Source of the DNA: Segetibacter koreensis DSM 18137
GTDB lineage: Bacteria; Bacteroidota; Bacteroidia; Chitinophagales; Chitinophagaceae
Assembly (NCBI RefSeq): GCF_000374045.1
Contig: NZ_KB893322.1
Location: 1-62,292 of the forward strand
Direction of reading: 5' to 3'
DNA: 62,292 nt
The notes below the pieces were generated by a model. It had not been told where the DNA came from and searched no databases. It worked only from the letters and a program-made list of their open reading frames with translations. The position numbers and the translations under genes are program-made. This document shows positions 43,100 to 50,119 of this stretch, in pieces; position 1 is the stretch's first letter; each line of letters starts with the position of its first letter.

Positions 43100-43990
43100 T
43101 TAGCTAACTCCATTTACTATTGCATCCTTAAAAATCTTACTTATCAAACCTTGTAAAACTTTTCCGGGACCGACTTCTGTAAAGTGGGTGGCACCATCAC
43201 TTACCATTGCCTGTACAGATTGCGTCCACCGAACAGGCCCGGTTAATTGATTTATTAGGTTGCTTTTAATTTCCATTGAACTTGTTACAGCTTTTGCCAC
43301 CACATTTTGATAAATAGGACAAATAGCTTCGTCAAACCTTGTTGCCTCAATAGCCGATGCGAGTTCTTCTTTCGCCGGCTTCATCAGGGGACTGTGAAAA
43401 GCTCCTCCCACCGGCAGCACCAATGCACGCTTTGCTCCTGCAGCTTTCATTTTTTCACAGGCTATTTCAATTCCTTTTTTACTACCGCTAATAACCAGCT
43501 GGCCAGGGCAATTAAAATTAGCCGGAACAACAACTTCTCCCGTATCTTCCTGTATTTCTGTGCAAATTGTAACGACTTTTGCATCGTCTAAACCAAGGAT
43601 AGCAGCCATTGTAGAAGGACTAAGTTCACAAGCCCTTTGCATTGCTTTTGCACGAATACTTACTAATTTCAATGCATCCTCAAACGATAAAGTTTTGTTT
43701 GCTACCAGTGCTGAAAATTCACCTAAAGAATGTCCTGCAACCATATCTGGTTTTGGATTGGCAATAGTTGAATAAGAAATTACAGAATGCAAAAAAACAG
43801 CAGGTTGTGTAACGTTTGTTTGCTTTAAATCTTCTTCTGAGCCATTAAACATCAAGTCTGAAATTCTGAAACCTAATATTTGATTTGCTTGCTCAAAAAG
43901 TTCTTTAGCTGTTGGGCTATTTTCGTATAAGCTTTTACCCATTCCAGTATACTGGCTTCCCTGGCCAGGAAAAATGTAAGTATGTTTCAA
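43100..43990 (-). CDS. fabD: [Acyl-carrier-protein] S-malonyltransferase
   Basis: FabD loads malonate from malonyl-CoA onto ACP. The 296-residue protein begins KHTYIFPGQGSQYTGMGKSLYE and has the nucleophile elbow in VAGHSLGEFSALVA near residue 86. The catalytic His is in GGAFHSPLMKPAKEEL near 200, with further motifs VVPANFNCPGQLVISG near 155 and FTEVGPGKVLQGLI near 275. Length is normal. It follows folE after 65 bases on the same strand and could be read from the pterin gene promoter, though its own promoter is possible. It is unusual for fabD to follow folE rather than other fab genes. Confidence 0.96.
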   Translation of the reverse strand: MKHTYIFPGQGSQYTGMGKSLYENSPTAKELFEQANQILGFRISDLMFNGSEEDLKQTNVTQPAVFLHSVISYSTIANPKPDMVAGHSLGEFSALVANKTLSFEDALKLVSIRAKAMQRACELSPSTMAAILGLDDAKVVTICTEIQEDTGEVVVPANFNCPGQLVISGSKKGIEIACEKMKAAGAKRALVLPVGGAFHSPLMKPAKEELASAIEATRFDEAICPIYQNVVAKAVTSSMEIKSNLINQLTGPVRWTQSVQAMVSDGATHFTEVGPGKVLQGLISKIFKDAIVNGVS

Positions 43991-44055
43991 AGGCAGTTTT
44001 TTTTAATTTAACAATGATGAAAATAATAAAAAGATTTAAAACAAGCAGGCGCCAG

Positions 44056-44652
44056 TTAATGAAGTTTTGAAGAAATCAGTTTTAAAAATTCACTTCTTGT
44101 CGTATTTTTTTCAAATTCCCCATGGAAGGCAGAGGTTGTTGTAACTGAATTTTGTTTTGACACTCCTCTCATCATCATGCATAAATGTGAAGCCTCTATT
44201 ACCACCGCAGCTCCGAGTGGATTAAGCGTTTCTACTATCGCATCCAGAATTTGAGTAGTTAGTCTTTCCTGTACCTGCAGACGTCTTGAAAAAACATCTA
44301 CAACACGGGCAATTTTACTAAGACCGGTTATCCAGCCGTTGGGTATATATGCAATATGGGCTTTTCCAAAAAAAGGTAACATATGGTGCTCGCACATACT
44401 ATATAATTCTATATCTTTTACTACAATCATCTCACTTACCTCTTCATGAAATTTAGCAGAATTTAAAATTGCAAAAGCATCCTGCTGATATCCCTGCGTC
44501 ATAAACTGCATTGCCTTTGCTATTCTTTCAGGCGTTTTTAGTAAACCCTCTCTGTCAGGATTTTCGCCAATAAGAGAAAGAGTTTCACGATAATTATTCA
44601 TGAGGCCTTGTGTTACATCCTCTTCATACTCTTCCCTTCTTATATATGCCAT
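44056..44652 (-). CDS. folE: GTP cyclohydrolase I
   Basis: FolE converts GTP to 7,8-dihydroneopterin triphosphate, the entry to folate, biopterin and queuosine-type 7-deazapurine pathways. The 198-residue protein has the FolE-I signatures: [20 protein letters not shown] near residue 30-50, the zinc-binding [23 protein letters not shown] near 84-105, [25 protein letters not shown] near 112-135 and [10 protein letters not shown] near 160. All Cys/His ligands are present. It lies immediately downstream of two PTPS/QueD-type genes on the same strand, within 30 bases, so a joint pathway is likely. Confidence 0.96.
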   Translation of the reverse strand: MAYIRREEYEEDVTQGLMNNYRETLSLIGENPDREGLLKTPERIAKAMQFMTQGYQQDAFAILNSAKFHEEVSEMIVVKDIELYSMCEHHMLPFFGKAHIAYIPNGWITGLSKIARVVDVFSRRLQVQERLTTQILDAIVETLNPLGAAVVIEASHLCMMMRGVSKQNSVTTTSAFHGEFEKNTTRSEFLKLISSKLH

Positions 44653-44682
44653 ATTTATTTTACTATTTTTATCAACTTTTGT

Positions 44683-45099
44683 TTAATAGACAGGATATTC
44701 TACAAAATTTCTTTCTGTTTCATACAGCTTTACCTGCAGTTCCAAATCCAAGTTCAATTTCTCCCGCAATATGTTATATATCACGATAGCAATATTTTCT
44801 GCAGTAGGATTTAGATTGCGGAACTCAGCTATATCGAGGTTAAGATTTTTATGATCAAACCGGCTAAGCACATTCTCTTCGATCAACTCACTAAGCACTT
44901 TAAGATCTATAACGAACCCTGTTTCTGCATCAGGCTCTCCAACCACTTTTACTATCAACTCATAATTATGGCCGTGAAAATTTGGATTATTACATTTGCC
45001 AAAAACCGAATTATTTTTGTTTTCATCCCATTGGGAGTTGTGAAGCCGGTGAGCAGCATTAAAATGTTCTTTCCTATATACGGCTACTTTTTTATTCAT
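44683..45099 (-). CDS. 6-carboxytetrahydropterin / pyruvoyltetrahydropterin synthase paralogue 1
   Basis: A 138-residue T-fold enzyme using 7,8-dihydroneopterin triphosphate from FolE. It has the zinc-ligand His in HFNAAHRL (~residue 13), then the catalytic Cys and the paired His in GKCNNPNFHGHNYEL near 33-48. SRFDHKNLNLD near 80 and the C-terminal Glu in KLYETERNFVEYPV follow. All motif residues are present. In bacteria such proteins are usually QueD (queuosine precursor) but some are PTPS-type. The paralogue next upstream differs at many positions, so the two may make different pterins. It is probably in one transcript with that gene and folE. Confidence 0.88.
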   Translation of the reverse strand: MNKKVAVYRKEHFNAAHRLHNSQWDENKNNSVFGKCNNPNFHGHNYELIVKVVGEPDAETGFVIDLKVLSELIEENVLSRFDHKNLNLDIAEFRNLNPTAENIAIVIYNILREKLNLDLELQVKLYETERNFVEYPVY

Positions 45100-45153
45100 A
45101 AAAGCGAAGTTTCAAAAAGATACTTTAAGTAGAGAAATATTTAACTATAAAAA

Positions 45154-45564
45154 TCAATCCCCAAAATATTCAACATAAATGCGAGGCGTCTCATACAATT
45201 TAACACAATGTAGCTGTACATGAGCCGGCAAATTTCCGTCAAGTTGTTTCCATATTTCCATAGCAAGTACCTCTGTGCTACACATTTTCCCCTGCAAAAA
45301 ATCTACGTCCATATTCAGATTTTTATGGTCAAGTCTCTTAATTACCTTTTCCTGGATCAGCTTGCTTAAATTTTTAACATCGTATAGAAATCCTGTTTCA
45401 GGATTAATTTCTCCCTTGATTGTTATATACAACTCAAAATTATGCCCATGCCAGTTTTCATTTGCACATACCCCAAAAACCTCCTCATTTCTTTCCTTGC
45501 TCCAAGCTGGGTTATAGAGCTTGTGGGCTGCGTTAAAATGTTCTAATCTTGTCAAATAAACCAT
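45154..45564 (-). CDS. 6-carboxytetrahydropterin / pyruvoyltetrahydropterin synthase paralogue 2
   Basis: A 136-residue T-fold enzyme. Motifs match paralogue 1 in order: HFNAAHKLYNPAWSKERNEEVFG (His near residue 9), GVCANENWHGHNFEL with the catalytic Cys and His pair near 31-45, KRLDHKNLNMDVDF near 80 and KLYETPRIYVEYFG near the end. It is the first gene of the group, 54 bases ahead of paralogue 1, and follows a perfect -7 element. One copy may act in queuosine synthesis and the other in a tetrahydropterin route, but the sequence alone does not show which. Whether either is QueD proper needs a family tree. Confidence 0.88.
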   Translation of the reverse strand: MVYLTRLEHFNAAHKLYNPAWSKERNEEVFGVCANENWHGHNFELYITIKGEINPETGFLYDVKNLSKLIQEKVIKRLDHKNLNMDVDFLQGKMCSTEVLAMEIWKQLDGNLPAHVQLHCVKLYETPRIYVEYFGD

Positions 45565-45583
45565 GCTTGGTTAAAAATTTTGT

Positions 45584-45592
45584 GCAAAGGTA
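45584..45592 (-). promoter_or_regulatory. -7 promoter element of the PTPS-folE group
   Basis: Read on the minus strand it is TACCTTTGC, a full consensus match 19 bases before the start at 45564. A TTG lies 18 bases upstream, close to the expected -33 position. Confidence 0.65.
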
Positions 45593-45854
45593 ATATGAGT
45601 ATATTATATACAATGGTTTTATAAGCTAATATTCATTTCGTTAATAATACTAGAAAAATGAAAAAATAGCTTATAAAGTGAATTGATGGTAGCTTTTAGG
45701 AATTGATGTTTTGTAGAATAATAAGAGTTTGATGGACTAATAACTTAGTACGTGCTACAAGAAAAAGGTGAAAAATATATTGAAATGGAAATTATTACTC
45801 CTGTGAAACTTTTGAAGTTATCGTATAAAATTCAAGACAGTTATTAAAAAGCAA

Positions 45855-45878
45855 AAAGTCCGGCAATTGCCAGACTTT
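45855..45878 (-). terminator. Intrinsic terminator of the RRM gene
   Basis: AAAGTCCGGC (45855-45864) pairs with GCCAGACTTT (45869-45878) around AATT; read on the minus strand the one mismatch is a U.G pair, and the stem runs into a T-rich tract. Confidence 0.7.
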
Positions 45879-45900
45879 ACAGTTTTTTTGCTCTAAAGGA

Positions 45901-46299
45901 TTAATAACGGTTGTAACCACCACCGCTACCGCTGCTGCTTCCGCCGCCACGATTGCGATTGAAACCGCCACCGCCGCCGCTTCCGCCACGATTAAATCCA
46001 CCGCCGCCTTCGCCGAAGCTTCTCTTTTTAAATCCACCGCCAGATCCGTCTTTGGGACGTGGTTGTGACTCGTTAACAACAATTTTACGACCCATAATGT
46101 CGCTTTCGTTTAATTGGCTGATAGCAGTACGACCTGCCTCATCATCAGACATTTCTACGAAACCAAAACCTTTGCTACGGTTACCGTTAAATTTGTCAGT
46201 AACAATTTTTGAAGATACTACTTCGCCGAATGGAGTGAATAAATCGGCTAAATCCTGCTCAGTCATAGTCCAACTGAGGTTCCCAACGTAAATGTTCAT
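45901..46299 (-). CDS. RRM-type RNA-binding protein with glycine-rich tail
   Basis: The 132-residue protein has a single RRM domain (residues ~1-78). RNP2 is IYVGNLSW near residue 2-9 and RNP1 is KGFGFVEM near 43-50, and the fold ends at MGRKIVVNESQP. A glycine-rich tail follows (~80-132) with GGG runs interrupted by FKR, FNRG and FNRNRGG, ending GGGYNRY. Such small Gly-rich RRM proteins are common in Bacteroidota and are thought to act as RNA chaperones in stress or cold; the exact role is unknown. The reading frame on the repeat-rich tail generates long shadow frames on both strands. A -7 element ~125 bases upstream implies a leader long enough for cold- or RNA-based control. Confidence 0.92.
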   Translation of the reverse strand: MNIYVGNLSWTMTEQDLADLFTPFGEVVSSKIVTDKFNGNRSKGFGFVEMSDDEAGRTAISQLNESDIMGRKIVVNESQPRPKDGSGGGFKKRSFGEGGGGFNRGGSGGGGGFNRNRGGGSSSGSGGGYNRY

Positions 46300-46602
46300 T
46301 TGTAAAAAATTAAAGAAAATAAATAAAAATCCATAATGAACACAGTGAACAATATACAGAGAAACATTTACTTGAAACGTCCAGAGAACTATTGTGAAAC
46401 TGTAAAGATCATTAAGGCAGTTACGAAGATATATAAGATTATTTAAGAATCATATTTTTTATTTAAAATTAATTTTATTTAATGTTTTTTTAAGATGAGA
46501 AAGAAACATGAGTTAATTTCTTCATTTTAAATCTACTAATAGCAGTTTTTCCCATCCTTATTCATTTAAAGCGTGCGCAAAAGGAAGAAATTCGGTAGAA
46601 AT
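46300..46602. other. 303-bp gap between the RRM gene and thiolase
   Basis: No credible gene. Reading on the minus strand it contains a possible -7 element of the RRM gene (46424-46431) and AT-rich sequence; no hairpin long enough to be a clear terminator was found behind thiolase. Confidence 0.5.
46424..46431 (-). promoter_or_regulatory. Possible -7 element of the RRM gene
   Basis: Read on the minus strand it is TATCTTCG, one change from TAnnTTTG, 124 bases before the RRM start. Confidence 0.35.
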
Positions 46603-47778
46603 TTATAAATTTTCAATTACTCCTGCAATTCCTTGTCCGCCGCCGACACACGCCGTTACCAAGCCATATTTTTTATTAAGACGCTTTAAATCATGTAGAA
46701 TCTGAATTGTTAATTTACATCCAGTACAACCTAGTGGATGTCCAAGTGCAATAGCACCACCATTTATATTTACTTTTTCAGCCGGTAAATCTAATTTTCT
46801 TATTACAGCCAAAGTCTGCGATGCAAATGCTTCATTTAGTTCTATTAAGTCAATCTCTCCGGTTGTCATGTTTGCTGCCTGCAAAGCTTTTGGCACTGCA
46901 GCTACCGGTCCAATGCCCATAATTCTTGGATGAACGCCTGCACTTGCACAAGCCACTAAACGACCAATTGGCTTTAACGCCAATTCTTTTACCATTTTTT
47001 CACTCATTACTATTACAAACGCCGCTCCATCACTGGTTTGGGATGAGTTACCAGCTGTTACTACTCCGTTAGCAGCAAATACCGGCTTTAGCTTTGCTAA
47101 AGCATCCAGGCTTGTATCCTGGCGAGGACCTTCATCTGTATCTACTATAAAGCTTTTCTTTTGTTTTTTTCCTTTTTCATTAAGATAAACCTGATCTACC
47201 GTTATTGGCAAAATACCTGGTTTAAAATAGCCTTTTTCAATAGCCATTATAGCTTTTTCATGTGAATGAAAACTGTATTCATCCTGATCTTTACGGCTAA
47301 TTGAATATTCTTTTGCAACAGCTTCTGCTGTCAAACCCATATTCAGATAATAATCCGGCTCATCTGATGCAATTGAAAATGCGGGAACTGTCTTCCATCC
47401 TGCTGTGGGCACCATGCTCATACTTTCTACACCGCCTGCAATAATACAATCAGCCATTCCCATACGAATTTTTGCTGTGGCTATCGCTATTGTTTCAAGC
47501 CCGCTTGCACAATACCGGTTAACTGTCATTCCCGGCACCTCATATCCTAAGGCTCTTGCAGCAATAATGCGCCCTACCTGTAAACCTTGTTCCGCTTCAG
47601 GCACTGCATTTCCTACAATTACGTCATCTACCCTTCTCGCTTCCAGTTGTGGCACTGATGCCACAAGACCTTTGATAACTTCAATGGCTAAATCATCGGG
47701 CCGGGTAAAGCGAAAACCACCTTTTTTACTTTTTGTAACCGCCGTACGGTAAGCTGCAACAATGTAAGCTTCCTGCAT
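46603..47778 (-). CDS. Acetyl-CoA C-acyltransferase (thiolase)
   Basis: Thiolases either cleave 3-ketoacyl-CoA in beta-oxidation or condense two acyl-CoA. The 391-residue protein has the nucleophile Cys in TVNRYCASGLETIAIA near residue 90, GGVESMSMVP near 117, the second-half motif NEAFASQTLAVIRKL near 320, and the catalytic His and Cys in GGAIALGHPLGCTG near 340 and CVGGGQGIAGVI near 380. All catalytic residues are present. Size and motifs fit FadA/AtoB-type enzymes, but the sequence does not separate degradative from biosynthetic thiolase. It is a single gene here, divergent from pyrD; no other beta-oxidation genes are in the window. Confidence 0.93.
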   Translation of the reverse strand: MQEAYIVAAYRTAVTKSKKGGFRFTRPDDLAIEVIKGLVASVPQLEARRVDDVIVGNAVPEAEQGLQVGRIIAARALGYEVPGMTVNRYCASGLETIAIATAKIRMGMADCIIAGGVESMSMVPTAGWKTVPAFSIASDEPDYYLNMGLTAEAVAKEYSISRKDQDEYSFHSHEKAIMAIEKGYFKPGILPITVDQVYLNEKGKKQKKSFIVDTDEGPRQDTSLDALAKLKPVFAANGVVTAGNSSQTSDGAAFVIVMSEKMVKELALKPIGRLVACASAGVHPRIMGIGPVAAVPKALQAANMTTGEIDLIELNEAFASQTLAVIRKLDLPAEKVNINGGAIALGHPLGCTGCKLTIQILHDLKRLNKKYGLVTACVGGGQGIAGVIENL

Positions 47779-47941
47779 GATTGAAAATTTAGAACAACAA
47801 TTATCGAAACGCGACTTTTTACATTCATCACTTTTTTAATGAAAAAACACTTTATCTACATATTAAAATTTGATAAAAAAGAAAAAGTGAATACAATTTT
47901 CATTATTCGTTGCTTTCATCAAATTTAATCATTTCCAACAT

Positions 47942-47950
47942 TACCTTCGC
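47942..47950 (+). promoter_or_regulatory. -7 element touching the pyrD start
   Basis: TACCTTCGC (one change from TAnnTTTGC) ends 3 bases before the ATG at 47954, so transcription is expected to start at or beside the first codon. Confidence 0.5.
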
Positions 47951-47953
47951 AAC

Positions 47954-48979
47954 ATGTATGCTGTGTTGCGAGACATCCTTTTCAATTTTGATGCTGAAGA
48001 CGTTCACTATTTTTCTATGAACGCAATGAAAACTGTATTAAAAGTTAACATTTTTAAAAAATTACTTGAAAAAAGTTTTCAATATCAAGATGCTTCTTTA
48101 GAGAAGCAGGTGTTTGGTCTGCCTTTTAAAAACCCGGTGGGCCTGGGAGCCGGATTTGACAAAAATGCTCTGTATTTAAAAGAGCTTGAAACAATAGGAT
48201 TTGGGTTTGTCGAAATTGGAACTGTTACTCCATTACCTCAACCCGGTAATGAAAAACCAAGATTATTTCGTCTCCCAAAGGATAAGGCCATTATAAATAG
48301 GATGGGTTTTAACAACGATGGGGTAAAAGTGGTGGCAGCAAGGTTAAGGGCATCAAAAAGAAATATTATTGTTGGCGGCAATATTGGTAAAAATAAAGTG
48401 ACGGCCAACGAAGATGCATGGAAAGATTATGAAATTTGCCTGAACGAATTATTTGACTGTGTTGATTATTTTGTGGTAAATGTAAGTTCACCAAATACGC
48501 CTGGCTTGAGGGAATTGCAGGAAAAAGCTTCTTTACGCAGAATACTCAGTCACTTGCAAAATATTAACCAGGGCAGAATAAATACAAAACCTTTGTTGCT
48601 AAAAATCGCCCCAGATCTTACCGTTGGTCAGTTAGACGATATTATAGAATTGGCACAGGAAATAAAACTTAGCGGCCTGGTTGCCACTAACACTACCATA
48701 AGCCGTAAAGGACTGGTTACAGATAAAGACACGCTTGAAAAAATAGGAGCAGGAGGATTAAGCGGCATGCCGCTAAAGGAAAAATCCACTCAAATGGTTC
48801 ATTATATCAACCGGCAAACAAACGGCTCAATTCCACTAATAGCAAGCGGAGGAGTTTTTAACGGAAAAGATGCCGGGGAAAAACTGGCCGCAGGAGCCTC
48901 GCTTGTACAGTTGTGGACAGGTTTTATATATGAAGGCCCGGGCATAGTTAAAAGTATATGCAAAGAATTGGCAGATTAA
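47954..48979 (+). CDS. pyrD: Dihydroorotate dehydrogenase, quinone-dependent (class 2)
   Basis: PyrD oxidises dihydroorotate to orotate in pyrimidine synthesis and passes electrons to the quinone pool; it binds the inner membrane through its N-terminal helices. The 341-residue sequence shows the class 2 pattern: YAVLRDILFNFDAEDVHYFS near residue 1-20, FGLPFKNPVGLGAGFDKNA near 53, EIGTVTPLPQPGNEKPRLFRLP near 90 with INRMGFNNDG near 115, the catalytic Ser region VNVSSPNTPGLR near 180, and the FMN site LIASGGVFNGKDA near 300. Length is typical. A -7 element overlaps the start region, so the messenger may be leaderless. Confidence 0.96.
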   Translation: MYAVLRDILFNFDAEDVHYFSMNAMKTVLKVNIFKKLLEKSFQYQDASLEKQVFGLPFKNPVGLGAGFDKNALYLKELETIGFGFVEIGTVTPLPQPGNEKPRLFRLPKDKAIINRMGFNNDGVKVVAARLRASKRNIIVGGNIGKNKVTANEDAWKDYEICLNELFDCVDYFVVNVSSPNTPGLRELQEKASLRRILSHLQNINQGRINTKPLLLKIAPDLTVGQLDDIIELAQEIKLSGLVATNTTISRKGLVTDKDTLEKIGAGGLSGMPLKEKSTQMVHYINRQTNGSIPLIASGGVFNGKDAGEKLAAGASLVQLWTGFIYEGPGIVKSICKELAD

Positions 48980-49069
48980 AAAGCGGGCGTGATTATTGAA
49001 ATCTTCGCTCGCATAGAGTAGCAACAAGTAGCTCTCTTATATATCAGCCACTTAAATTTATTTTAATAT

Positions 49070-49879
49070 ATGGAATATTTGTTTTCAGTAGATGCCTTGA
49101 TAAGCCTGATAACCCTGGCAATCTTAGAGATTGTATTAGGCATTGACAATGTAATATTTGTTTCTATCATCATGGGAAGAATGCCCAAAAACCAACAACT
49201 AAACGCCCGGAGAGTTTGGATGGTTGCGGGAATAATTGTCCGTGTATTATTATTACTTGCTTTAGGATGGCTTATAAAGCAAAAAGGCAAACCATTGTTT
49301 GAAGTTTTTGGAAAAGGCTTTGACATTGCCAGTTTAGTCATGCTTGCAGGCGGGCTATTTCTTATTTATAAGACAGTTAAAGAAATACATCACAAACTCG
49401 AAGGGGAAGATGAGCTTGCCCAAGGATCTGCTGCCAAGCCAGCATCTTTTGCCAGCGCTATCGGCCAAATCATTCTTGTAGATATGGTCTTCTCTTTTGA
49501 TAGTATTATAACTGCTGTTGGTATTGCCAAACACATAGAAGTGATGATTATTGCGGTCATAATTGCAATGATAATTATGTTTAGGTTCAGCCAGAAGATT
49601 GCAGATTTTATCGGCAGGCATCCAACCCTGAAAATGCTGGCTTTGTCATTTTTGGTAATGGTAGGTTTTGTACTGTTAGTAGAAGGGTGGGCCGGAGAAG
49701 ATGCAGAAAGCCTTCATCTTAAAAATTATGTCTATTTCGCCATGGCTTTCTCTTTTACTGTAGAATTGCTGAATATGAAAATGCGCAAAAGTATTTCAAA
49801 ACCGATTTCTTTACATACCCCGAAACTAGAGGACCCAGGGCTTGGAGAAGTAGCAAAAGGCATTTCTAAAAAGTTATAA
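49070..49879 (+). CDS. TerC-family integral membrane protein
   Basis: The 269-residue protein has seven to eight hydrophobic helices and the TerC signatures: LEIVLGIDNVIFVSIIMGRMP near residues 21-40, LAGGLFLIYKTVKEIHHKLEG near 95, and the second repeat QIILVDMVFSFDSIITAVGIAKH near 135-160 with the conserved acidic residues. TerC proteins are linked to tellurite resistance and, more recently, to metal export that supports secreted metalloproteins; the cargo here is unknown. A signal peptide is not needed. It lies alone, and a long stem-loop follows its stop. Confidence 0.93.
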   Translation: MEYLFSVDALISLITLAILEIVLGIDNVIFVSIIMGRMPKNQQLNARRVWMVAGIIVRVLLLLALGWLIKQKGKPLFEVFGKGFDIASLVMLAGGLFLIYKTVKEIHHKLEGEDELAQGSAAKPASFASAIGQIILVDMVFSFDSIITAVGIAKHIEVMIIAVIIAMIIMFRFSQKIADFIGRHPTLKMLALSFLVMVGFVLLVEGWAGEDAESLHLKNYVYFAMAFSFTVELLNMKMRKSISKPISLHTPKLEDPGLGEVAKGISKKL

Positions 49880-49906
49880 CAATTAAAAAATCTTATAAAT
49901 ATCTTT

Positions 49907-49950
49907 AGTGACACAACACAAGTTCTTTGTGGAACTTTTGTTGTGTCACT
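49907..49950 (+). terminator. Stem-loop after terC
   Basis: AGTGACACAACA (49907-49918) pairs with TGTTGTGTCACT (49939-49950); inside, AAGTTC pairs with GAACTT after one mismatch, giving 18 pairs around a 6-base loop. It lies 27 bases after terC. It lacks a strong T-run. Confidence 0.65.
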
Positions 49951-50073
49951 CACTTGTACAGTATCTTTTCATAGCAACTGTTCGCTTCTGAAGTATCAAC
50001 TTTCAATGTGTTTAAATTAAGAACATCAGTAGACAAAGTTTTAAAATGATTACTCGCAAGCGCCGACAAAAGT

Positions 50074-50081
50074 TATATTTG
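50074..50081 (+). promoter_or_regulatory. -7 promoter element of recQ
   Basis: TATATTTG matches the -7 consensus and ends 38 bases before the TTG start of recQ, supporting that start. Confidence 0.5.
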
Positions 50082-50119
50082 TTTATAAGGTAACTTAAAG
50101 CATACCGCATTTCAACCTT

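Larger units (their letters stand above)
45565..45900. other. 336-bp gap between PTPS paralogue 2 and the RRM gene
   Basis: No credible gene is seen here. Reading on the minus strand it holds the RRM terminator (45855-45878) and, next to the PTPS start, the -7 element (45584-45592). The remaining ~260 bases show nothing else. Confidence 0.6.

Noticed and set aside
45795-46082. Alanine- and valine-rich minus-strand frame of 95 codons in the RRM tail
   Set aside because: It is an out-of-frame reading of the glycine codon repeats of the RRM gene.
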